DNA from: Bacillota bacterium
GTDB lineage: Bacteria; Bacillota; Clostridia; Oscillospirales; Oscillospiraceae
Assembly (NCBI GenBank): GCA_023393155.1
Contig: JAEWML010000103.1
Location: 1-25,046 of the forward strand
Direction: 5' to 3'
DNA: 25,046 nt
Shown: positions 14,487 to 22,020 of the stretch, one piece after another
How the letters are laid out: each line of letters opens with the position of its first letter
How positions within the stretch are numbered: position 1 is the stretch's first letter
Notes under the pieces: model-generated
What the model saw: only the letters and a program-made list of their open reading frames with translations
Told to the model about the DNA's origin: nothing
Databases searched by the model: none
Program-made: the position numbers and the translations under genes

Positions 14487-17072
14487 ATGGCATCCGTCAG
14501 CGGAGTCACCAGCAGCAATTCCAGCAGCATCTACGGCAATCGGAACGTTTTGTCCGGCCTCGCCACGGGAATGGATACGGAATCGATGATTGAAAACGCC
14601 GTCAGTGGCTATAATCTTAAAATTTCATCCTTTCAGCAAAAGCAGACCAAACTGACGTGGCAGCAGGAGGCTATCCGCGAGATTTCCAGCCCCATGATTA
14701 AATTTGCCCAGAAATATACCTCCTACAACTCGTCCACAAACCTGCTCAGCCCCAGCTATTTTAACAAATCGGTGATTACCTCCGCCAACGGGGCCAATGC
14801 GTCCAAGGTTTCCGCCTCCGGCAAAACCTCCAGCGACGTGCAGATTTTGGGCGTGAAGCAGCTGGCCACCAAGTCTACTTACAGCGCTTCCGCCGCGGAT
14901 TTGTTCAGCAACCTGGGCATCACCGGCAAGGACGGCATCGCCACCATTATCGGAAGCGATCTGGACTTGTCCCAGCAGATGGATTTGAGCAAGGTCAGCG
15001 GCACGCTGACCCTGAGCTATGGCGGAACCCGCTCCATTGACCTGAGCTTCAGCGATTTGGAGACGTATTCCTCGGCGGACGCATTTGTAAACGCCATCAA
15101 TACCAAGCTGGCCACCACCACGGTGACGGATTCCAAGGGCGAGAGCGTATCCGCCCTGACCATGGTGATGGCCTCCTTGGGAGACGACGGAAAAGTGAGC
15201 TTTGTCGACAATCAGGGTGCCGGAAACACCGTCACCGTGACCGGCGCCACCGGCAAGCTGAAGGAAACCCTGAATATCGATCCCAGCAAAAAGGAATCCT
15301 TCCTCACCATCCCCTCGGAGGACGGGAACCTGATTGATCTGGTGGACAAAAGCGGCAGCAAGGGTAAATACCTCTCTGGAAAGACCATTTCCATGTCGGT
15401 GGACGGAAAGACCAAAACCATCACGCTGCCCACATATAATCCCAGCGATTTGGATTTGACCACCGCCACCACGGAGGAGAAGGAGCAGTTGACCGATGCC
15501 TTTGTAACCGGCCTGCAAAGCGCCGTGAAGGATGCGTTCGGCGCCAATATGAAGGTGGAGCTGAATGGCGACGCACTGCAATTCACGGGACAAAAGGGCT
15601 CCACCATTACTATTTCCGCCACTTCCGACGTGGGCAAATCCTTGGGTCTTAGCGGCAGCTTTACCTCCAGCTATCTGGACACCGGCAAAACCCTTGGTTC
15701 ACTTCTGGAGTTGAACTCGGCCACAGACACCGACCCGGAAACGCTGGGCGGCATTGAGGGAACGGTGCTTCGCTCCGACCCCAGCAAGATCACCAAAAAA
15801 AGCAACGGCACCTATGTGGACGCCGACGGCAACAAAACCGACGAGAACGGCTACCGTCTGGGGTCCGACGGCGAGCAGCTTTACGGCTATGAGCTGGAAA
15901 TCAGCGGCAAAAAGCTGACCTTTACACGGGACTCCTCTCTGGACGCCGTGTTCTCGGCCATCAACTCCGAGTCGATGGGGCTGAGCGCCAGCTTTTCCAA
16001 AACTACCAACCAGTTTCAGCTTTCCTCCAGAGAAACCGGTGCGGCCAGCCAAATCGTCATCAACGACACCATCTCGGAGGGTGAGAACAAAGGAAAGCTC
16101 AACCTGGCCGCCCTTCTGTTCGGCGCGGTGAACGACTCTGACGGGGAGATCGCCGCTGGCATCCAGAAGGCCCCCGAGGATGCCTACAAGGAGGGAAAGG
16201 ACGCCGTGTTCAGCATGGAGGTCAACGGCGTGGACATGGGCACCATCACCCGCTCGGACAACACCTTCAGCGTGGACGGCCTGTCCGTCACCCTGAAGGG
16301 AACGTTCGGATATTCCGGCGACACGGTGGACAGCACCACCGAAGCGGTCACGTTTACCTCCGTCTCGGACGCGGACACGCTGGTGGATACCATCACCGGC
16401 ATGGTGGACGAGCTGAACGAAATCCTAAAGTCGGTGCGGGACGCCCACGCCACCCTTCCCAACTACAAGAGCGACAAAAGCCGTTACGAGCCTCTTACCG
16501 ACGACGACAAGAGCGGCATGACGGACTCCGCTATAGAAAAATACGAGGAGAAGGCAAAGCAGGGCATTCTGTTCGGCGACAGCGACCTTACCAGCCTGTA
16601 CAGCAAGCTCCTTTCCGCCATCTCGCCCAGCGGCGCGGCAGGCAGCGCGCTTTCCGCAATGGGCATCTCCACCACCTACTCCGACGGCGTCACCACCCTT
16701 CAGGTGGATGAGGACGCGCTGCGCGACGCGCTGGCCAGCAACCCCGACGGCGTGCGGGACGCGTTTACCTCCACCACCGGAAACGGCGGGCTGATGGTCA
16801 ACGTCAGCAAGGTGCTCTCCGACTACGCCTCCACCACAGGCGCGACGAAGGGCATCCTGGTGCAGAAGGCCGGCTCGGCCTACTCGCCTTTGTCGCTGCT
16901 GTCAAACAACATACAGGATCAGATTGACGAGTATGACGAACAGATCACAAAATGGCAGGACAAGCTTTCCGATCAGGTGGATTACTATACCAGGATGTTC
17001 ACCCGGCTGGAACAGCTCACCAGCTCCATGAATTCTCAAAGCTCCATGATTACAAGCATGCTGGGCGGCTGA
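14487..17072 (+). CDS. fliD: Flagellar filament cap protein FliD (hook-associated protein 2), large form
   Basis: FliD caps the flagellar filament and helps flagellin subunits fold into it. The N-terminal FliD domain is seen in LSGLATGMDTESMIENAVSGY with the following coiled segment SSFQQKQTKLTWQQEAIREI. The C-terminal FliD domain has STTYSDGVTTLQVDEDALRDALASNPDGVRDAF and the final coil DEYDEQITKWQDKLSDQVDYYTRMFTRLEQL. At 861 residues it is much longer than common FliD (about 450-550). The extra length is a Ser/Thr/Gly/Asp-rich middle region (about 130-600), presumably surface-exposed head domains. GGAAGGAG precedes the ATG. It is read with fliS from a sigma-D promoter. Confidence 0.95.
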   Translation: MASVSGVTSSNSSSIYGNRNVLSGLATGMDTESMIENAVSGYNLKISSFQQKQTKLTWQQEAIREISSPMIKFAQKYTSYNSSTNLLSPSYFNKSVITSANGANASKVSASGKTSSDVQILGVKQLATKSTYSASAADLFSNLGITGKDGIATIIGSDLDLSQQMDLSKVSGTLTLSYGGTRSIDLSFSDLETYSSADAFVNAINTKLATTTVTDSKGESVSALTMVMASLGDDGKVSFVDNQGAGNTVTVTGATGKLKETLNIDPSKKESFLTIPSEDGNLIDLVDKSGSKGKYLSGKTISMSVDGKTKTITLPTYNPSDLDLTTATTEEKEQLTDAFVTGLQSAVKDAFGANMKVELNGDALQFTGQKGSTITISATSDVGKSLGLSGSFTSSYLDTGKTLGSLLELNSATDTDPETLGGIEGTVLRSDPSKITKKSNGTYVDADGNKTDENGYRLGSDGEQLYGYELEISGKKLTFTRDSSLDAVFSAINSESMGLSASFSKTTNQFQLSSRETGAASQIVINDTISEGENKGKLNLAALLFGAVNDSDGEIAAGIQKAPEDAYKEGKDAVFSMEVNGVDMGTITRSDNTFSVDGLSVTLKGTFGYSGDTVDSTTEAVTFTSVSDADTLVDTITGMVDELNEILKSVRDAHATLPNYKSDKSRYEPLTDDDKSGMTDSAIEKYEEKAKQGILFGDSDLTSLYSKLLSAISPSGAAGSALSAMGISTTYSDGVTTLQVDEDALRDALASNPDGVRDAFTSTTGNGGLMVNVSKVLSDYASTTGATKGILVQKAGSAYSPLSLLSNNIQDQIDEYDEQITKWQDKLSDQVDYYTRMFTRLEQLTSSMNSQSSMITSMLGG

Positions 17073-17084
17073 GGCAAGTAAACC

Positions 17085-17099
17085 CGCGGCAAAGCCGCG
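17085..17099 (+). other. Hairpin between fliD and fliS
   Basis: CGCGGC and GCCGCG flank AAA to form a 6-bp stem 12 bases after the fliD stop, without a T run. It could protect the upstream mRNA or tune the fliD:fliS ratio. That role is inference. Confidence 0.35.
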
Positions 17100-17121
17100 A
17101 CCAAAAAACGGAGGAACACGC

Positions 17122-17496
17122 ATGGAAGCACAGGGGTATCAGCAGTATAAGCAGCAGTCCGTCAGCACCATGACCCAGGGTGAGCTGCTGATTGTTCTCT
17201 ATGATGAGCTGGTAAAGCGCGCGGCCCGGGCAGACATCGCGCTGGGGCAGGTGAATTATCCGCTGTTTGAGGCATCGGTGGACCGGTGCCTGGATATTCT
17301 GCACTATTTGGTCAACACGCTGGACAATCAATATCCCATCAGTCGGGAGCTGCACCGGCTATACGATTTTTTCTGCTATGATTTCAGCCGCGTCAAGGCC
17401 GGACGGAACCAAGAGGAGCTAAAGCAGCTTCTTACCATGGTAAGCGACCTGCGGGACACTTTCCACGCGGCGGAAAAGGACTCGCCGGAGCGATGA
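17122..17496 (+). CDS. fliS: Flagellin export chaperone FliS
   Basis: The 124-residue helical protein carries the FliS pattern. The N-terminal GYQQYKQQSVSTMTQGELLIVLYDELVKRA covers helix 1 with the TxxxLxxMLYDG-like segment; here LIVLYDELVK. LHYLVNTLDNQYPISRELHRLYDFF covers the central LNxELAxxLxxLYxYm-like motif. FliS binds the flagellin C-terminus in the cytoplasm and prevents early polymerisation. It follows fliD by 49 bases, the usual gene order, with a ribosome site GGAGGAACACGC before the ATG. Its stop overlaps the next gene by 4 bases (ATGA), indicating translational coupling. Confidence 0.95.
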   Translation: MEAQGYQQYKQQSVSTMTQGELLIVLYDELVKRAARADIALGQVNYPLFEASVDRCLDILHYLVNTLDNQYPISRELHRLYDFFCYDFSRVKAGRNQEELKQLLTMVSDLRDTFHAAEKDSPER

Positions 17497-17897
17497 GTGA
17501 GCTGTGGGAAAGGGCCCTGCCGGGGCTGCTTGTGCTGGAGCGAAGCATCTTCCGCAAGCTGAGCGAGGTGATCGGCATTACCCGGGAGCTGGCGGAGGCC
17601 GTGGACCGGGAGGATCAGGTGTCCGTGCGGATGCTGCTGACAGGCAGACACCGGCCCCTGCTTGAATTGCAGGAGCTGAACGCCGCGCTGGAATTAAAGC
17701 GCTGTGACCTCAGCGGCGAGGACGAGGCCGCCTTTGACCGGCTGGTAAAGCAGAGCGGCCCGCCCCGAAGCGAGGCGGAACGCGAGGCTGCGGAGCAGAT
17801 TGCCCAAAACCGCCGTGCGTTAGAGCAGCTTGCGGAGCTGGACCGGCATGTAAACGAAAAGCTCTGCCGTGATAAATCGGTTTACCGCAAGCGCTGA
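17493..17897 (+). CDS. Small helical protein, possible FliT/FlgN-like flagellar chaperone
   Basis: I do not recognise a named family. The 134-residue product is almost wholly helical and charged. It has a leading amphipathic helix (LPGLLVLERSIFRKLSEVIGITRELAEAV), a middle RHRPLLELQELNAALELKR helix, and a C-terminal coil rich in Glu, Gln and Leu ending in a basic tail (VYRKR). It has no signal peptide. Its start overlaps the fliS stop by 4 bases. Position, size and fold type suit the FliT/FlgN class of export chaperones, which often follow fliS and diverge strongly in sequence. The function is inferred from context only. Confidence 0.75.
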   Translation: MSELWERALPGLLVLERSIFRKLSEVIGITRELAEAVDREDQVSVRMLLTGRHRPLLELQELNAALELKRCDLSGEDEAAFDRLVKQSGPPRSEAEREAAEQIAQNRRALEQLAELDRHVNEKLCRDKSVYRKR

Positions 17898-17920
17898 GAC
17901 GCATCCTGAAATAAAGAAGC

Positions 17921-17960
17921 GGCGGAGGGACCGCCCCGGTTGGGGGGCGATCCCTCCGCC
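17921..17960. terminator. Terminator between the fliD operon and the C39-like peptidase gene
   Basis: GGCGGAGGGA (17921-17930) pairs with TCCCTCCGCC (17951-17960), and CGCCCC with GGGGCG inside, giving a long GC-rich stem. On the minus strand GCTTCTTTATTTC follows, and on the plus strand CTCCCTTTTC. T runs are imperfect, but the convergent position fits a two-way terminator. Confidence 0.78.
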
Positions 17961-17982
17961 TGCTCTCCCTTTTCCCGCCTGC

Positions 17983-18885
17983 TTATGAATCCGCCGGGGA
18001 TAAAAGCCACAGCGGCGCGCCGCTGCTCCGGCTTTTGGACAGCTCGTCCAAAATCACCTGCGGGTCCCACACGGCGAGGCTCCGTTCCCGGCTGCTGGGG
18101 TCCGCCACGAGAATGCCGCCGTCCAGCGTGGCCCCCCGCAGGAGAATGAAATGCCCTCCGTTGGTAAAATGGCCCTTGGTCATCAGGGCCACGGCCATCT
18201 TCCCCGCCGCCAGCTCCAGCCGCAATCGCTCTGCGTCACAGTCCGGCAGGGATTCCACCTCCAGCCCATAGGCCGCAGCCGCACCTTTTACAATGGAGAG
18301 ATAAGACCCGCTGCGCCGCGCCCAATGCCCATTTTCCGCCGCCCACCGCGCTATCTCCCCGGGATCAACCGTCCTGTCCGTCAGGCTGGAAACAGCCATG
18401 GACAGGCAGGTGGGACCGCAGCCATACCGGCCCAGGGTATCCCGTCCATAGGGCTGGTCGCTCCAAGCCTCGTCGGCCTGATTGTAATAAAAAACCTCCC
18501 GGTTCCCACCGGTGAGCACCTCGCCCGTCTCCCGCTGCTCCAGCGCGGTGACGGCGGGGTCCGCCAAGGGGACAGGCTCCTCGTCCGGCTCCAAAACGGC
18601 CTGACTTTCCAGCTCCTCCCCGTCCTTGCGCAGTGCCCCCGTCACGGCGGAGGACGCCTTATCCCACGCCCGGGAAGCGCCGTCAGACGCCGCGTCATAT
18701 ACCGTCCGGGCGCCGGCGGACGCCAATGCCCATGCGGAGGAGGCTGTCCGCCGCACGGGGGCCATGATCCGCTCGTACAGCGCCGGGTCCGCCACCCGGC
18801 ACACGGCCAGCTCCGCCGTCCCGATACACACGACGGCAAGCACAGAGACGGCAAGCAGTTTTTTTAAGCGAGAGCCGCGTTTCAC
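17983..18885 (-). CDS. Membrane-anchored C39-like cysteine peptidase
   Basis: The protein (300 residues from the chosen start) begins with a basic segment and one hydrophobic helix (KKLLAVSVLAVVCIGTAELAV), an uncleaved anchor or signal peptide. A helical stalk with Ala-rich repeats and a linker follow. The C-terminal peptidase C39-like domain holds YGCGPTCLSMAVSSLT (nucleophile Cys156), GHFTNGGHFILLRG (His245) and VADPSS (Asp, third catalytic residue). The GTG at 18885 is preferred because AAGGGAGG lies 9 bases upstream. The ATG at 18933 and the longer 387-codon reading lack ribosome sites. It would act outside the membrane, on an unknown protein or peptide. It is divergent from the FtsE-like cluster. 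Confidence 0.85.
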   Translation of the reverse strand: MKRGSRLKKLLAVSVLAVVCIGTAELAVCRVADPALYERIMAPVRRTASSAWALASAGARTVYDAASDGASRAWDKASSAVTGALRKDGEELESQAVLEPDEEPVPLADPAVTALEQRETGEVLTGGNREVFYYNQADEAWSDQPYGRDTLGRYGCGPTCLSMAVSSLTDRTVDPGEIARWAAENGHWARRSGSYLSIVKGAAAAYGLEVESLPDCDAERLRLELAAGKMAVALMTKGHFTNGGHFILLRGATLDGGILVADPSSRERSLAVWDPQVILDELSKSRSSGAPLWLLSPADS

Positions 18886-19042
18886 AGGATGCCGCCTCCC
18901 TTCCAAACTTTTGTAGCATTTAGGGCTTTTCATACGTTGTGTTTTATGATAAAGTACAAATAAAAGTGAAAATAGGGATTTTTTGTCGAGGATGTTACGA
19001 AGGAATCCCGTTCCATCAGGAATTTCCCTGGATTTTAGTAAG

Positions 19043-19071
19043 ATTATAACAGAACCCGACAAAAATGTATA
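19043..19071 (-). promoter_or_regulatory. Promoter of the C39-like peptidase gene
   Basis: A perfect TATAAT (19043-19048) with a weak -35 TATACA (19066-19071) 17 bases away lies on the minus strand, leaving a leader of about 150 bases. On the plus strand the same area holds TATAGA (19068-19073), a poor -10 candidate for the divergent FtsE-like gene. Confidence 0.5.
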
Positions 19072-19115
19072 GATGTTGCCGCCGCGAAACGCGGCGGAGA
19101 TGGAGAGCAGGCCTG

Positions 19116-19850
19116 ATGCCGACAGTCGAACTGAAAAACGCAACAAAGCGCTATCGCGGCGAGCACGGATTGATTGAGGCTGTCAGCGACATCAACCTCG
19201 TTGTCCGGCAGGGGGAATTCGTGTTCGTGGTAGGCAGCAGCGGTGCGGGGAAAAGCACGTTGCTGCAACTGATTGCCGGTCAAATCCGCGCGGACGAGGG
19301 GCAGGTGCTGCTGGACGGGCTGAACGTGGCCCCGCTGCCGCTGTTTCCCTCCGCAAGGGTCCGCAGAAACTTTGGATATGTGGCACAGGAGCCGCGCCTG
19401 ATGCGGCGGCGCACGGTCTTTGAAAATCTTGCCATGGTGGCCCGGGTGAGCGGACTGACCCGGGAGAAAAAGCTGCGGGAGCGGACGGAAAAGGCTTTGG
19501 GCATTGTGGGTCTTGGCGGTCTTGGCGGAAAGTATCCGGGAGAGCTTTCCATCGGGCAGGCCCGACGGGTAGAGCTGGCCCGGGCGCTGATTAACAGCCC
19601 GCCGGTGCTGGTGCTGGACGAGCTGACCGCCAATTTGGACGCGGACAACATTTGGGATTTGATGCATGTGCTCTCGGAGCTGAACAGGCTGGGCACCACG
19701 GTCATCATGGCAACCCACGCCAGCACCATCGTCAACGTGATGCACCGCCGGGTGGTGACTCTCGTGGACGGGAAGATTGCAGGCGACATGTCTGGTGGCC
19801 GGTATGGCGAAATCCGGGCACAGAAGTCAAGATATCCAAAAACACCCTGA
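19116..19850 (+). CDS. FtsE-like ABC ATPase (no adjacent FtsX)
   Basis: The 244-residue protein is an ABC ATP-binding subunit closest in pattern to FtsE. It shows Walker A GSSGAGKST (about 38-46), a Q-loop YVAQEPRLMRRRTVFENLAM (matching the FtsE QxxRLLxxxTVxENVA pattern), signature LSIGQARRVELARAL, Walker B VLVLDELTANLD and H-loop ATHAS. Catalytic Glu and His are intact. The signature has Ile-Gly-Gln where FtsE has LSGGEQ, and the D-loop lead is DELTANLD rather than DEPTGNLD. FtsE normally works with the membrane protein FtsX to control peptidoglycan hydrolases at division. No FtsX follows here; an FtsA-like gene does, 116 bases later. The ATG at 19116 has GGAGAGCAGG upstream. Confidence 0.85.
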   Translation: MPTVELKNATKRYRGEHGLIEAVSDINLVVRQGEFVFVVGSSGAGKSTLLQLIAGQIRADEGQVLLDGLNVAPLPLFPSARVRRNFGYVAQEPRLMRRRTVFENLAMVARVSGLTREKKLRERTEKALGIVGLGGLGGKYPGELSIGQARRVELARALINSPPVLVLDELTANLDADNIWDLMHVLSELNRLGTTVIMATHASTIVNVMHRRVVTLVDGKIAGDMSGGRYGEIRAQKSRYPKTP

Positions 19851-19876
19851 CCCGCCGCGCGGAAGAGGGCAAAGGA

Positions 19877-19943
19877 CGGCGGGAGACATTTCCCGCCGGG
19901 CACGATACAGAATATACCGGGCGCGCGGATTTTTATGCGCCCG
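19877..19943 (+). other. Two hairpins between the FtsE-like and FtsA-like genes
   Basis: CGGCGGGA (19877-19884) pairs with TCCCGCCG (19891-19898). CGGGCGC (19918-19924) pairs with GCGCCCG (19937-19943). Neither is followed by a T run, so the genes are probably still co-transcribed, perhaps with mRNA processing or different dosage. Confidence 0.4.
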
Positions 19944-19966
19944 CAAGCGCAGAGGAGTGAGCCACC

Positions 19967-21994
19967 ATGGAAGAAGTACGCGAGCAGCAGAGCCGGGACC
20001 TGATTTTCGCGCTGGACATCGGCACCAGAAGCATCATCGGCATGGTGGGCCGTGCGGAGGGTGAGCGGGTGCACATTCTGGCCGTGGAAAAGCAGGAGCA
20101 CAGCAAGCGCGCCATGATCGACGGCCAGATTGAAGATATTGTTCAGGTGGGAAAGGTTGCCGCTCAGGTGACTGCCCGGCTGGAAGCCAGACTGAACTGC
20201 AAGCTGACGCGGGTTTGCATCGCCGCCGCCGGACGGGCGCTGCACACAGAGGCGGGCCACTTTGAGCTGGAGCTGCCGGAGGTTCGCCGCATCGGCGAGG
20301 ATCTGATCGGTCAGCTTGAGGCAGGGGCCGTTTCCGCCGCCGAGGCCGCCCTGAGCAAGAGCGGCCAGCGGCTGGGCCGGTTTTATCTGGTGGGATACAC
20401 TGTCTCCCGCTATCTTGTGGACAGCTATCCCCTTTCCAACCTGCGAGGCCACAATGGACAAAAGCTGGAATGCGACGTGGTGGCAACCTTCCTGCCCTCC
20501 GAGGTTGTGGACAGCCTGTATTCCGCCATGCAGACGGCGGGGTTGGAGGTGGTCAGCCTGACGCTGGAACCCATTGCCGCCATCAACGCCGCCATCCCGC
20601 CGGAGCTGCGGCTTTTGAATCTGGTGATGGCGGACATCGGCGCGGGCACCTCGGACATTGCTGCCTGCCGGGATGGCAGCGTGGTGGGCTATACCATGGC
20701 CACCGTGGCGGGCGACGAGATTACCGAGGCCATTATGCGGGCCTTTCTGACGGACTTTTCCACGGCGGAGCGCCTGAAGGCGGAGGCAGCGCGGCGGGAA
20801 ACTCTGCGCTTTACCGACATTCTGGGGCTGGAGCAGGAGCTTCCCTCCTCCGCGTTGAAAGAGGTGATTGCCCCCGCCGAAGGGCAGCTTGCGGACGAGC
20901 TGGCCCGACGCATCCGGGAAATTAACGGCGGCGCGCCCTCGGCGGTATTTCTGGCGGGCGGCGGCAGCAAGCTGGAGGGATTGCCGCAGGCGGTGGCTTC
21001 CGCGCTGGAAATGGACCCCCGGCGGGTGAGCGTGGCCGGGTCGAATTTTAAAATGAGCGCCTTTTCCGACACTGAGGAGCTGAACGACCCGGAATACACT
21101 ACGCCCTTAGGCATCGCCGTCTCTGCTGGTCTGGGCCTGATTTCGGACAGCTACCGTGTCTCTCTCAATGGCCATCCCGCTAAGCTTTTCCGCAGCGGCG
21201 CTTTGACCGCGCTGGATGTTTTGCAGATGAACGGCTATAACTACGCCGATTTAATCGGCAGGACCGGCTCCTCCCTTGCAGTTACCATTGACGGGCAGAG
21301 AACCCTGTACCGGGGAGAGCCTGCGGAGCCGTCCTCCCTGCGCATCAACGGAACCGAGCTTCCGCCCTCCACGGTGATTCAGGCGGCGGACGCCATTGAG
21401 TTCACCCCTGCCCGCTCCGGAAAGCCGGGGCGGCGGACCATTGCCGAAGCGCTGGGCAGCGCGGCGGACGCAGCGGTTTGCCTGGTGAACGGAGCGCCTG
21501 TGGGCCCTGGCTACGAGCTGCGTCCCGGAGACGCCGTGGTCACCAATGCCATCGTCCCCGTAAAGGCGACGGTATCGGAAGCGGCGGACAGCGAGGCGGC
21601 TTCTTCTCATGCCGTCGGCGCGGATTCCTCCTCGGCCTTTTCCCCGGATTCTTTGGCCCGGGAGGGCCTGTCCACCCACGGTTCAGCCGGCATCTTATCT
21701 TCTGCCGCCGATTCCGCCGCGAACCGGGAGGCAGGGCCTGCGCCCATCCCCCAGCCTTCTGAGGAAGCCCTTCCGCCCCGCCTGTTTTTTCTGAACGAAG
21801 CCCCTTTGGAGCTTCCGGCAAAGCCGAAGGGCGCACCTTACTATTTAATGGATCTGCTGGAGTACGCGGGGCTCGATTTTGAGCATCTGGACCGGCCGGT
21901 GACACTGCGGGTCAACGAAGAGAACGGCTCGTTTATGCGCGTGCTGGCAGATGGGGACCGCGTGAGCATCCGACTGGAGGAGCCTCGCGCCTGA
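19967..21994 (+). CDS. FtsA/PilM-like ATPase with long C-terminal extension
   Basis: The first 400 or so residues are an actin-like ATPase of the FtsA type: phosphate-1 ALDIGTRS (about 15-22), phosphate-2 MADIGAGTSD (about 222-231), adenosine motif FLAGGGSKLEG (about 328-338) and an FtsA-like insert (about 85-190). The usual FtsA of about 420 residues ends with a membrane helix. Here the chain runs on to 675 with a beta-rich segment (about 405-480), a second small unit (LVNGAPVGPGYELRPGDAVV), a Ser/Ala/Pro linker (about 535-610) and a last beta-rich unit ending in LADGDRVSIRLEE. The final units resemble ubiquitin/ThiS-like beta-grasp folds. GAGGAG precedes the ATG. It is probably not the main ftsA, since no ftsZ is adjacent. 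Confidence 0.85.
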   Translation: MEEVREQQSRDLIFALDIGTRSIIGMVGRAEGERVHILAVEKQEHSKRAMIDGQIEDIVQVGKVAAQVTARLEARLNCKLTRVCIAAAGRALHTEAGHFELELPEVRRIGEDLIGQLEAGAVSAAEAALSKSGQRLGRFYLVGYTVSRYLVDSYPLSNLRGHNGQKLECDVVATFLPSEVVDSLYSAMQTAGLEVVSLTLEPIAAINAAIPPELRLLNLVMADIGAGTSDIAACRDGSVVGYTMATVAGDEITEAIMRAFLTDFSTAERLKAEAARRETLRFTDILGLEQELPSSALKEVIAPAEGQLADELARRIREINGGAPSAVFLAGGGSKLEGLPQAVASALEMDPRRVSVAGSNFKMSAFSDTEELNDPEYTTPLGIAVSAGLGLISDSYRVSLNGHPAKLFRSGALTALDVLQMNGYNYADLIGRTGSSLAVTIDGQRTLYRGEPAEPSSLRINGTELPPSTVIQAADAIEFTPARSGKPGRRTIAEALGSAADAAVCLVNGAPVGPGYELRPGDAVVTNAIVPVKATVSEAADSEAASSHAVGADSSSAFSPDSLAREGLSTHGSAGILSSAADSAANREAGPAPIPQPSEEALPPRLFFLNEAPLELPAKPKGAPYYLMDLLEYAGLDFEHLDRPVTLRVNEENGSFMRVLADGDRVSIRLEEPRA

Positions 21995-22020
21995 AGCGCG
22001 GTGAAACGGAGGATTGGGCT

